Source: Eutreptiella sp. 'Long Island Sound 2002'
Lineage: Eukaryota > Euglenozoa > Euglenophyceae > Eutreptiales > Eutreptiaceae
NCBI GenBank assembly: GCA_964036045.1
Contig: OZ038384.1
Coordinates: forward strand, 39,348,844 to 39,412,843
Reading direction: 5' to 3'
Length of the DNA stretch: 64,000 bases
The notes below the pieces were generated by a model. It was not told the DNA's origin. It saw only the letters and a program-made list of their open reading frames with translations, and did no database searches. Positions 43,121 through 54,108 of this stretch are shown here, piece after piece. Both the position numbers and the translations under genes were made by a program. Each line of letters opens with the position of its first letter. The first letter of the stretch is position 1.

Positions 43121-46100
43121 CTAGCCTGGTCTGCACTGCGCGCCTTTAGGGCTTTTTGCACTGCTATCTTCCACCGTTGCACAGACTTTTTGCCTCACCG
43201 CGAGGGAGTATTGGCGGAAGATTGCTTTACTACTTCGACTGACAGATCTGTACAGGAACTCAGTGGCTTGTAGCCATTTTGTCATCTGCCGTGCCCCATG
43301 TACGTCCGGGTGACGGCAGTTCATCATGTGGTGTCCGTGGAGGCGAAGTGCGGAAAGATGTGTCCCCATGGCAACCTGCAATTCAAGGTCTAGGCTTCGG
43401 ATAGCGGAGCCTTGCGGCGTTAGATATGTGTGTATGCATTGACGGAGATGGGAGTGATCAGGATTGTTCGGATCTGTGTGCCCCAATAGTGTGATGGCAA
43501 TACATCGGGCATGATGTGTGAGGGACTTTGATAGAACCTTGGAAACATGCCATTGCGCCAGCGGTGGCTGCGGTAGTTCCCTGGGCTTGGCCTTTGCCGC
43601 GCGGGATTGCGGGCGATAAAGCACTCTTTCACAAAGGTCCCTTGGTGTAGGTTGCGGAGCGGTCTTTCGTGGATATAGCGGTCTGCACCATGCAAAGATA
43701 GACGTGGATTGATAGTTCTAATCATGCGTGCGCGGCGGCATTGAAAACGCGCGTCTCATACACGTCACTTGGAGCAGCATGTCATACCGATGGTGTGCTA
43801 TGTGCTCACGGTGGTAACACCGCACCTGCTAGGGGATCATATCAATGAATGAGTCCAGGATGCGGAGCTTGCATGTTTGCAGCTTGTCATGTTGTGGCGC
43901 CTTTTCCCACCATTGTTGACGCGGTCCAGTGTCCCCGGATCCATGCTTTCCGGAAGGCAGGTGCCCATTTCTCATAGGTGATCAGACGGGCGTGTACAGT
44001 GGTCCCATGTAATTCGTCGCAAACCAGACTTTGAAGAATGGTACGGTCCCAAGGTGCTTCACATCCTTCGCACCTCACTTTTCCCCAAAGCCAGGTGAGC
44101 CACACCGTGCGTTGTGTGCCTTTCAGCGGCAGCCAAGAGGCCCAGTGTACCCCGTCAAACCCTTTTGTGGCTCTCCTGCTGGCCACACATTTCTTTACAC
44201 GGGTGGGAATCACGTCCGCAGACCAATGAATGTCATCCAGCTAGGGGGAAGTTCGTGGGGGCAAGGGCAGTAGGGCCGCCAACTTAGCAAGGAGATCAAG
44301 CGTGTCGTTGGTCCGGATGTCTTGACCCTATTACATGGTGTGCTGATGTTGCACACGCTGGTGGCTAGTATTCATTGGATGTGCACAAGGATGCGTTGGA
44401 AATTGGTGTGGGCCTCATGATGTAGATCCATGTCCGCACAATCCCTGCCGGGGCGGTGCGCAGCGGTAGAGACCACAACTTTGGTTGTCGCTAGCAAGGT
44501 CATCCTGTGCCTGGGCTAGGTGGGAGACAATGGTCGCTCCGAGGAGCTACGCCCTGTAGGTGCACTTTGGGCTAGTGACACGAACCATAATGTGTCTGTC
44601 TCTGTGCAGAATGCCCACCCCCGCACCGTAGACCTTGCCAATAGCGGTGTATTGCTCAACTTTGCTGCCGTCATAGCACCATTTGTTGCCTTGCCCCGCA
44701 GATGGTTGGTGTACCACTCGTGGCCTCCTTTGTGGATTTTGGTGAAACGTTCCGGTCCTATGCCACCATGTGTATGCCCGCGGGTGGATTCAACAAAGAT
44801 GTAGTGCCCGGCATGCTAACATAGACCCACCACTTGCCTTTGTGCGCAAGGCATTTGGTAGTCCTCGTCGTCTTCCTCATCAACTAGGTTGGGTCCACCT
44901 CCGGGCCGCTGTGACGCGGCCAAGGTGACCGGTGTGTGTCCACCCAATTGCTTGATGATGTGCACATAGTTGCGGAGGTGCACAATTCTGTGATGGACTG
45001 GCATAGTTGCCATTTGGGCCAGTGTGTGTGCCAGGTCACAGAGGGTGCGTGGTATGACCGATAGGAACTTCATGCAGTGTGGGACTAGTACATCTTGTGG
45101 GGCCCTAACCCACCTTTGGAAACCGGATCAGACACATGCAGGACATTGTGGCGCTTCTTAATCCCTTTTGCTTTTGTCACAAATGCACTGATTTCTTTAT
45201 CCACCTAGACGAACATAGAGTCAATCGGGATGAACAACGAGGTATAGGTCCACTTGGGCAGGAGAACCATATTGACAAGTAGGGCCCTTTCAAAGGCATT
45301 GAAAAGCACTCTTTTGTATCACGCAATGTCGGCGGACACATGCGACAGCAAGAGGTATTGCGCTTGACAATGGTACTGCGGGTGCGCTATGATGTGCCCA
45401 AGGTAGGTGAAGATGGGGGCCCGTACCGTGATTGTGTGGGCATTCCATTTGATCACCCGGTGCTTGTGTTTTCGAGACCACCTGCAGATTTGCGCTTTTG
45501 CCGGGTTGGCTTGGAAGCCCGTAGAGTAAGAGAGTTGGGTTACCCGGTGTAACACCTTCAGCAACGTCCGCCAGTTAGGGGCAATGATGGGCAGATCGTC
45601 CAAATACATAGATAGCTCCATGGTCGGGAATTCTCGCGGCAGCGTTGTGTGGAATGCCTCACAAACCATTACGAATAGGGAGGGAGAGAGGCAACATCCC
45701 TCTTTGATGCCCGTGCTCAGCTTGTCGTGAAAGTCCGGATAGTTGTGTGTACTCTGCTGGCAGGTGAGATCAACGAGGCGGATAAGCTTGCGCGGGATGC
45801 CAATAGCCTCCGGGGCCGTGCTGATGGTGGGGTGCGGTGTGCTAGGGTACGCTTTGGCTATGTCAAGCAGACAGACATACGCCTTGACCCTACGGCACAC
45901 CGTCGCATCGAGTGAAGCAGCTTTGTCACTGGTCGTGCGCCCTTGCTTGCTGCCCGCTTGGTGGCTAGAGAGCGCCGTGTGGAGAGGGTGTTTGATGCGG
46001 TGTAGTATGAGGCGGCCCACGATGACGTACAGGGATGTGGAGACTGCAATGGCTCTGTAGTTCTTGGCATCCGCAGGCGGCCCCTTTTTATATATGAGGG

Positions 46101-47911
46101 ATATGCGCGAGTACAACCATTCCTGCGGTATCTGTTCTATGCCCTAGATCTGCAGCATGGCCTCGTAGATGTCATATTGGAGGGGCAGTGGTAGCCAGGA
46201 TAGGAGATGTGGCGGGATGCCATGTGGTCCAGTTGCTTTCTTTTTTGGTTGTCCTAACACAGCCTGGAACTCCTCCCACGGTCCAAAAGCCAGAATGCGG
46301 TCATAGCATTCACTTTCAAAGTTGATCCATGGTCTTGCTTCCCAGTGGGGGTTGCGAGCAAATTGCGGGAAGAGCTCTTGTGCGGAGGAAATGTCATTCT
46401 GAGGTTGGGTCATAAGGAATGGGCTCAACATCCATATTTTGGAGTTCCCATGAACTGCCGCCGCTTTGTGGAAGCGCCGAAGTTCATCGTGTGCCATAGC
46501 GCTATGCTTTTTCCCCATATGTGCCCCAGTCCTTGAGTGTTCGAAAATCACGGGGATTTCCTTGGAGGGCTTGGGCAAGGCGCTCACGTACGAGATCCAT
46601 CTGTGAGGTGGGTATTCGTTGTGCTTTGATGAACGTGTCAACCACGTGCATTATGGCGTTGGACTTTTCTATGGGTGTTTCACGTGGCGCCTGAACTTGT
46701 GAAACGTGGACTCTTGCCACGTGCGGATCTACGGGGTTTTTGACATTGCCTCGGCGAAGTAGGGAGTGTCAATGTGCTTTGCAGGTGAACCGCATCATGG
46801 TCCCCACAAAAGGGGAAGGTGAGTGTACGGTACGACTTTGGAGTAAGGGTGCCCCGGATGTCCGAGGATGCGAAGATGGCATCTAGGCGTAGGCCCTTAC
46901 GTGTGGAGAGGCTGAGGACCCGGGCCCCTGGATGAATGGCAATGGCAGGATCAATTACTTTCGAGGCAGCCAACGGCTGATGCCACCACCGGGGGGTTGA
47001 GCTGGGCGACAACCAGATCGAGTAATTGGAGTCCCCCATCAGGAGACCAATGTGGAAAAGTTCCTCCAACGAGGCATCAAGCGATCGACGCTCACGCCTG
47101 GTGAACAGCCCTTGCAGGTTTACAACGGTAAAGGGGGGCTGTGAAGGCATGGAAACAACAAACGCAACGGCACATGGTACTCGCTGGGTAGTAACTTAAT
47201 ACAACGGGACATTCTGCCGTGGACCAAGAACATCACATCGGGATTTGACATGGAGTGCACCATGGGGCTGTAGCTAGGGATAGAGCGTGCCGCATGGGCC
47301 ACGTGGTGTTGTCCAGTGCGGAAGCGTACCTCCTAGAGTGCCACGAGGGACGGTCGATGAGTGGTAATCTCTTGACATAGGCGGTTCTAGGGCCGGCGGG
47401 ATACGTGGGGACCGCTCAAATTGAGGGTGATGAAGTGGTGAGTCGGAGTTTGGTGAGGGCCTCGGTGCGGGTAAACATCATTACTCACCAAAATATGGTG
47501 CGCGATTACCGAAGAGTTGGGCAAGATGTCGTTGCTGAGGAGCACCGGTATGGCATGTAAGCCCCAAGTGGCATGATGAAATGTTGGGTGGGACCATTGC
47601 GAGCCTTGTGGTCGATACCGCGCCCACTGTTTTGCTGGTTGGATGGCATCTAGAGATAGAGGGTGTAGGGCGTGTAATATGATCATGACAATGTGTACTT
47701 GGTGTATGTGGGGTGACAATCTGGCATAGTGCCACCTACGTAACCCATGGGTTCGCCTAGGGCGGATGAATCGTCTAGTAGACCGGTTTTGAGGTTCAGG
47801 GGAATTTTGGTCATGCACCGTGATTGCGTCGGTGCCATTCGTGACCAAACAGAGGAGCGGCTTACAGACCTCGTGGACCGCGTTGCATGTCACCGCTGGC
47901 CATGGAGACAT
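43121..47911 (-). pseudogene. Decayed LINE related to the giant element
   Basis: Minus-strand fragments follow the RT-ORF order. Endonuclease: ALQEV region near 47360, GLLMGDSNYSIW, LRLDAIF and GDHDAV at 46680-47150. RT: ISLIYKKGPPADAKNYRAI, LLDIAKAYPS, GIKEGCCLSPSLF, SMYLDDL at 45319-46116. A linker with VDEEDDEDY at 44816-45073. A C-terminal WASWLPLKGTQRTVWLTWLW at 44.1 kb, matching WVSWLPMKHYRRNAWTPWLW of the giant element. A tail at 43121-43725. Stops and shifts separate the pieces, RNase H is unreadable, and there is no 2A, tail or target duplication. Same family, older, 5'-truncated. Confidence 0.9.
45319..46116 (-). pseudogene. RT core of the decayed LINE
   Basis: 265 codons without a stop, including the finger and palm motifs and a YLDD catalytic box. 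The palm D (LLDIAKAYPS) and YLDD are both kept, so decay here is mild compared with the flanks. Confidence 0.9.
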
Positions 47912-48000
47912 GGTTTTAGGGGCTGTTGTGAGGAAGGAAGGAAGTAAATCATATTAAGGAGCAATAGTCCATGGGGCTTCTACCCATTCCAGCCCCCATA
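47870..48000. repeat. Single 72-bp satellite unit at the decayed LINE edge
   Basis: GACCTCGTGGACCGCGTTGCATGTCACCGCTGGCCATGGAGACATGG lies immediately next to the LINE endonuclease region, so the LINE fragment is embedded in or beside the satellite. Confidence 0.7.
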
Positions 48001-48076
48001 CTCACCCAAGGGGCAAGTCGCGCGGGTTTCTGGAGAGCTGCCGCCCTGTATGACAAGAGGCTCCCCCCTCCGTCGT

Positions 48077-48642
48077 TTAGGTTGCCTCACGTGAGGCCCG
48101 TCCATGCTTCATGAGCCCGTCCGCGCTGTTGGAAGACAGAGCACCCTCCTGCATGCTGTACAGCATGGTGGAGTGTCGTGCATGGGGGTCACGAACCCAT
48201 CCCTGGCCCTGTCGGGCCATGCCAAGCAATTCCGTGCAGAGACGCTGTGCTCCGCGAAGAGAGGGAAAGGTAAAGGGGTTAGGGGGCCACTCCCCCACGG
48301 AGGGTGGGGTAGAGTACTGGACTTCGTACTGACCCATGTCCTCATCGCATTCACGATGAGTGCTGCCCCCTCGTGAGGCAGACATCACGCTCTCAAAAGG
48401 TGGCGCCAGCAGGGTGGGGGGCAGATCGGGGGGGGTAGAAAACCGGACGGCATATTGTTGCACGTCCTCATCAGACGCACTCTGAGTGCTGTCCCTTCGC
48501 GGGGTAGACATGGCGCTCTCAAATAGGGGCGCCAGCAGGACGGGGGGCAGGTGAGGTGAATCCTGCTGTCGGTCAGACCCCCCCCCCTGGTGTGCATGCG
48601 GGCGACCAATGCTCTGGGGACAAGTGCCGCACTGAGTGCCAA
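48077..48642 (-). CDS. ORF with internal ~42-residue repeats, unknown
   Basis: The minus frame from about 48560 to 48077 has two and a half copies of a repeat: LPPxLLAPxFES, MSTPRRDSTQSASDEDVQQY, AVRFSTPP, then MSASRGGSTHRECDEDMGQY, EVQYSTPP. Repeats diverge at DNA level but keep length and acidic/aromatic positions, suggesting past coding. It lies between satellite units and has no known domain. It could be a captured gene piece. Confidence 0.45.
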
Positions 48643-48654
48643 CTGGAAGTCACC

Positions 48655-51600
48655 GAAGTTTTAGGGGCTGTTGTGATATCCTACACCTTGTAGACCACGG
48701 TACATATCACCGCTGGCCATGGAGACTGGCTGCAGTGCATGCTACAGTTTGCACACCATGTTGCATGTGAGGACTCCCCATGGAGCCAAGGTTTCAGGGG
48801 CTGCAGTCATATCCCATACCTTGGACATGATATTACATATCACCGCTGGCCATGCAGACATGGTTGCAGGGGCTTTGGTGATAACCCATACCTCGTAGAC
48901 CGTGTTATAGATCACCGCTAGCCATGGAGACATGGTTTCAGGCGCCCCGGTGATATCCTACGCGTTCAAGACAGAGTTAGATACCACCGTTGCTCACGGC
49001 GACATGGTTTTAGGCGCTAAAGTGATATCCCATGCCTTGTAGACCATATTGCATATCACTGCCGGCCACGGAAACATGGTTTCCGTGGCTGCGGCGATGT
49101 CCTGCACGTTGTAGGCGATGTTGAGAATCACCGCTGACCATGGAAACATGGTTTTAGTGGCTGCGGTGATATCCTACACCTTGTAGACCATGTTGCATAT
49201 CACCGTTGGCCATGGACACAAGGTTTTCAGGCAGTGCGGTGACATCGTATAGTTTGTACAACAGGTTGCGTATCACCGCAGGCCATGGAGACAACGTTTC
49301 ACGGGCTGTGGTTATATCCCATACATTGTACATGATGTTACATACCACCGCTTGCCATGAAGACATGCTTTCAAGGGCTGCAATGATATCCCAAAACTTG
49401 TAGACCATGTTACAAATCACCGTTGGCCGTGGAGACATGGTTTCAGGGGCTGCAGCGATATGCCTTGTAGACCATGTTACATATCACCAAAGCCCATGGA
49501 GAGAAGGTTTCACGAGCCACGGTGATATCCCATACCTTGCACATGATGTTACATAGCACCGCTGGCCATAGGGGCATGGTTTCACGGGCTGCGGTAATAT
49601 CCTACACCTTGTAGACCGTGTTACATATCACCGCTAGCCATGGTCTCACTGGCTACGGGGAATATCCCATATGTTGTAGACCATGTTATTACATATCACC
49701 GCTGGCAATGGAGACATGGATTCAGGGGCTGCTTTGATATCCTACACATTGTAGACCACGTTATGTATCGTAGTTGCCCATGGAGAGAAGGTTTCACGGG
49801 CTGCGGAGATGCGCGAGACCATGCACACCATGCTATATATCGCCACTGCGCATGGAAACAAGGTTTCAGGGGTTGCGGTGATATCCAATTCCTTGTGCAT
49901 AATGCTACATGCCACCGCTGCCCACGGAAACATGGTTTTAGGTCTCCATCGCCAGCAATGATATGTAACACGGTCTACAAGGTATGGGATATCGTTGCAG
50001 TCCCTGAATTCTGGTCTCCATGCCGAGCGGTGATATGCGACATGGTTTGCAAGGTGTAGGATATCACTGCAGCCCTTAAAACTAGGTTTCAATGGCCAGC
50101 AATGATATGTAACATGGTCCAAAACGTATGGGATATCACCAGAGCCCCGGTATTTCTGGCCTTGGCGTTGGGTTTGCGGCCGGTGTGTGTGTGTGTGTGT
50201 GTGTGGCGTTCAATGGCACTGGTAGTCCGGGGTTGTAGACATTGCTGCCAGGCGGATGGTGGGCAGCGGCAGGGGATGCCGTTGTGGCTGGTGTGTGACC
50301 CGGGTTGGGTCCAGCTGGTGCACAGTGTAGTGCCAGGCGGCGGCGTCGCTGGTTTGGGGAGTCGGTGCGTCGTGCTGTGTGGCGTGCGGAGCCCTCGGGG
50401 TGCTGTGGCTTTGGGTGGTGCTGGCGGTGCTAGTGTCAGTGCGTCGGCGTTTGCGGGGTGGAGATGGGGTAGTGTACGGTTGGGGGGTGCCGGTGTGTGG
50501 GGGATGAACTTGAGGCGATGTCCCGGAGGCGTGTGTCTCCCAACCGCACGGTGATATCGTGGACCTTGTAGACGACATTACATAATGCCGTCTCGCATGC
50601 AAACATGGTTTCAAGTGCTGTGGTGCTAGCCCGTACCTTGTAGACCATGTTACATATCACTGCTGGCCAAGGAGACATGCTTTCAGGGCTGCAGTGATAT
50701 CGCATACCCTGTAAACCATGTTACATATAACCGCTGGCCATTCAGACATGGTTTCAAGGGCTGCGGTGATATCCTACACCTTGTAGAGCATGCTACATAT
50801 CACAGCTGCCCATGGACACATCGTTTTAGGGGCTGCGGTGATATGGTACACCTTGCACACCATGTTACATATCACCACTGCCCATGGAGACGAGGTTTTC
50901 GGGGCTGTGGTGATAACCCCTACCTTGTATATAATGCTACATATCACCGCTGCACATGGAAACATGGGTTCCAGGGCTGCTGTGATATCCCATACCTTGT
51001 AGACCATGTTACACATCACCGCTGGCCACGGAGACAAGGTTTCACGAGTTGCGGTGCTATCCCATACCATGTAGACCATGTCACAGATCACTGCTAGCCA
51101 TGGAGACATAGTTTCAGGGGCTGCGGTGATATCCTACACCTTGTAGACCATATTGGACATCACAATTGGCCATGGAGACGTGGTTTCAAGGGATGTGGTC
51201 ATACCCTACGCCCTGTAGACCATGATACATATCACCGCTGACCATGGAGACATGGCTTCAAGGGCTGCGTTGATATCCTACACCTTGTAGACCATGTGAC
51301 GTAGCAACGCTAGCCACAGAGGCGTGGTTTCACGGGTTGCGGCGATATGCTACACGTTGCACACCATGTTGCATATCAGCAATGCAAATGGAGACAATGT
51401 TTCAGGGGCTGCAGTCATATCCAATACCTTGGACATGATATTACATACCACCGCTGGCCATGGAGACATGGTTGCAGGGGCTTCGGTGAGAACCCATACC
51501 TTGTAGACCATGTTATAGATCACCGCTAGCCATGGAGACATGGTTTCAGGCGCCGCGGTGATATCCTACACGTTGTAGACAAGGTTACATATCACTGCTG

Positions 51601-51800
51601 CTCATGGCGACGTGGTTTTAGGGGCTGCAGCGATATCCCATGCCTTGTAGACCATATTACATATCACTGCCGGCCATGGAAACATGGTTTCCATGGCTGC
51701 GGCGATGTCCTGCACGTTGTAGGCGATGTTGAGAATCACCGCTGACCATGGAAACATGGTTTTAGTGGCTGCGGTGATATCCTACACCCTGCAGACCATG
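48655..51800 (+). repeat. 72-bp satellite, block 2
   Basis: About 38 units of the same satellite as at 33.8-35.2 kb, with the same ATATCACCGC / GCGGTGATAT arms. Interrupted by unrelated sequence at about 50150-50545. A stretch of it flips orientation around 49.95-50.14 kb. Confidence 0.92.
50150..50545. other. ~390-bp non-satellite insertion
   Basis: GC-rich sequence with a (GT)9-10 tract near 50188, bounded on both sides by satellite units. No terminal repeats or duplication can be defined. ORFs are Pro/Thr- or Gly/Val-rich without a domain. Confidence 0.6.
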
Positions 51801-52040
51801 TTGCAACACTCTAAAAGGCCGTACACAGCTGTGCAACGGCTGCAAGGCAACGCTCCGCAATGGCTGAAAATCATTGCGCAACGGCCGTACATTTGCTGTG
51901 CAACAGTCGCACAATGTTATGCAACAGCCGTACAACACTCTGCAATGTGTGATCAACACTGTGGAACAGCTGTACATCGCTCTGCAACGGCTGTGCAACG
52001 CTCTGCAACAGCCATACAACGCTCCCTGCTACTTGTAGTG
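51800..52040. repeat. GCTGTGCAACGCTCTGCAAC minisatellite
   Basis: Irregular units of about 15 and 30 bp around TGCAACAGCCGTACAACACT follow the end of the satellite. Confidence 0.8.
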
Positions 52041-52979
52041 CCACATCGGCGTGGCGGGATGCATTGCAAGTGGTGGGTTATCAATATGCCCTCAGTTGGG
52101 GCGGCAACTAGCCAGCTTGAGGGCTTCTGTGCCGGCCGTGTGACGTGCTGGCAGATTTCTGCCGCCATGACGAGTCATGCTGGGGTACGTCCTCTTGCCC
52201 TGGCAACATCCCAAGTCGGTGGTGAAGCCCCGGGAAGACCCCCGCGGTGACCGACCCTCCCCGGAAAGTCTCCTTGGGCAGACGCTGGCTGTTCAAGCCG
52301 CAGTCAGAGGACCTGCAGCTGGACCAAGCCGTGGCGTTGCAGCACACCGGCACCAATACCTGGACAGCTTGCCAGGATGGGTGTCCTCAGGTGTGCTCCC
52401 AAATTCATCTTACTGGGCAGAGGTAAAAGGGGAACCCTTCCTTGTGTGTACATTGGCCTGGGTTGGGCGACAGAGGGGGCTGCTCGTAAACGAGAACCGG
52501 GCTGGAGCTCCGCCACCACCTCCTCCTCTCGTCGCCTCTCCTCACCTCACCTCACCTCACCTCAGATCACCTCAATCACCTCAAGATGGCACTCGACTTT
52601 GGCATCCGGACGGTCAAAGGTAAATGCAGTGGGGGCGGACAAACGGGCAGCTGAATGGGCAGGATAGCAAAGATTTGTGGAGGAGGTGATGAGAGAGCAC
52701 ATTTGTGTAACTGCGGGCGATGTTTTGGACACTTTGAAATTTCGATCGCTGGGCCCACAGCGTCGCATGCAACATTGGGGGTAGGGAACAGCCGGCAGCT
52801 GCCTGTAACCGCCTCTAACGGCCAGGCGCTCAGGACGTGAACAGTTCTCAGCTCTCAGCAACACAGACACTGCATGTGTCCCTCAGGAATGCTTGGTGGC
52901 CGGTCAGACTATTGGGCAAGGGGTTGGGGAGTGGGGGGCGGAGTCTAGACGGAGGGGAGCACAGGGTGGGGCCACGGGG
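52041..52979. other. No supported gene; short (CTCAC)n tract
   Basis: 52543-52567 holds a CTCACCTCACCTCACCTCAC pentamer tract. Open frames at 52177-52623 (plus) and 52562-52870 (minus) have no recognisable domain. Confidence 0.4.
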
Positions 52980-53170
52980 GGGCCGTCTCCTCGCTTTTGT
53001 ACGCGACTCCCCCCCCCCCCAGTAGAAATGGGCCGAAGGCCCCCAGGGGGGGGGGGGGCATTGGAGGGGGGGTTGAGGGAGGGGCGATTTGGGGGGGGGG
53101 GGTCAGGAGGGTTGGTTGGGGGGGGGGGTCCAGGTGGGGCAATTTGGGGTGGTGGTGGGGGGGGGGGGGG
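52980..53170. repeat. G-run-rich repeat, copy 2
   Basis: Same order as 37580-37800, with G runs of 10-12. It leads directly into GGCTCCCGTTACCTCCCCTT and the telomeric tract of repeat R copy c. Confidence 0.75.
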
Positions 53171-53284
53171 CACAGGCTCCCGTTACCTCCCCTTGCCCTC
53201 CCTCTAAGGTGAGAGCTAGGGCTAGGGTTAGGGCTAGGGTTAGGGCTAGGGTTCACCGAGCTGGTGGAACCAGTCTTGGTTTTA

Positions 53285-54032
53285 GGGGGAATCCTTGCAC
53301 TGCGCGCTACTTTTAGACTATGTTCCCCCCGAAGAGCCCCTAGGCACGCCCCTTGGGAACACCCTTAGAATTAGGCGACCCAAAGTGGAACGGAGGGGAC
53401 CTTGAGGGGGACCTTCCCGGTTCTTGTGGCAGTGGTGAAGGACCAGGGGCCTTTGGGGGGGAACTTGACGAGGGGCCTTTGGGGGGGAACTTGACTGTGT
53501 GTTGGGCAGCGGAGATGGAGGGCAATCAAGTAGCGAGTCTGAACTTGGGATGGCAAAGGAGATGGACTCCATCTTGCATTGCCGATTCACCACTCTCAAC
53601 CCATCTTGGTAGTATTCCAAGTCGAGGAGTCCGTCTTCAGCTGTCCCAACCACCGTGGCAGGAGGTCGCAGGCCATTGGAGCGGGTGCAGAACACCCTAT
53701 CCCCAATTTCGAGATCCATGGAGAAAATGGGCCTGACAAATGAGGAGGGAAGTATGACGTCTTGTAGCAGGCACCCTCAAAGTGTATCACCATATCAATC
53801 AACCGAGAAAAAGAGTAGATGTGGTGGAAATGGGCAAAAATGTGTGCAAAAAAGTAGAAATGGGTGAAACAGGGTGAACATCCAAAAATGCCAGATCCCC
53901 AATGCATCAAAACCTACTATCAAACAACAATGATGCCCAAAGTACCACAAAGTATGGGTTTCTACTACGGCCAGACGCCCAAATAGTTGCACTGCGCGCG
54001 TACTGCACACGCACTACGCTTAAGGTGCCCCC
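53285..54032. mobile_element. 748-bp inverted-repeat element with TTA duplication
   Basis: Begins GGGGGAATCCTTGCACTGCG and ends ...GTGCCCCC, giving short imperfect inverted ends. TTA lies on each side (53282-53284, 54033-54035). Uninterrupted paralogues in R copies a and b read CTTGGTTT(C/G)ATAACCC, so the insertion is exact. A 3-bp TTA target is typical of PIF/Harbinger elements. It carries a Tudor-like ORF and no transposase. Confidence 0.85.
53318..53719 (-). CDS. Tudor/SH3-like domain ORF carried by the inverted-repeat element
   Basis: 133 codons from ATG at 53719. The N-terminal 55 residues read LEIGDRVFCTRSNGLRPPAT, VVGTAEDGLLDLEYYQDGLR, VVNRQC. The GDRV-ATV-LEYxDG pattern is that of Tudor-like chromatin-reading barrels. 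The rest is Pro/Ser-rich and contains two copies of a 27-bp repeat (GGCCTTTGGGGGGGAACTTG). No gene partner is nearby. Most likely a host gene exon captured by a non-autonomous transposon. Confidence 0.5.
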   Translation of the reverse strand: MDLEIGDRVFCTRSNGLRPPATVVGTAEDGLLDLEYYQDGLRVVNRQCKMESISFAIPSSDSLLDCPPSPLPNTQSSSPPKAPRQVPPQRPLVLHHCHKNREGPPQGPLRSTLGRLILRVFPRGVPRGSSGGT

Positions 54033-54074
54033 TTATAACCCTGTTTAGTGTCTAGGGTGGACCTAACAGGTTTG

Positions 54075-54108
<34 letters not shown>

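Noticed and set aside
48739-51541. 60-110-codon ORFs with 24-residue repeats in the 72-bp satellite
   Set aside because: A period divisible by three keeps frames open by chance; both strands are equally open.
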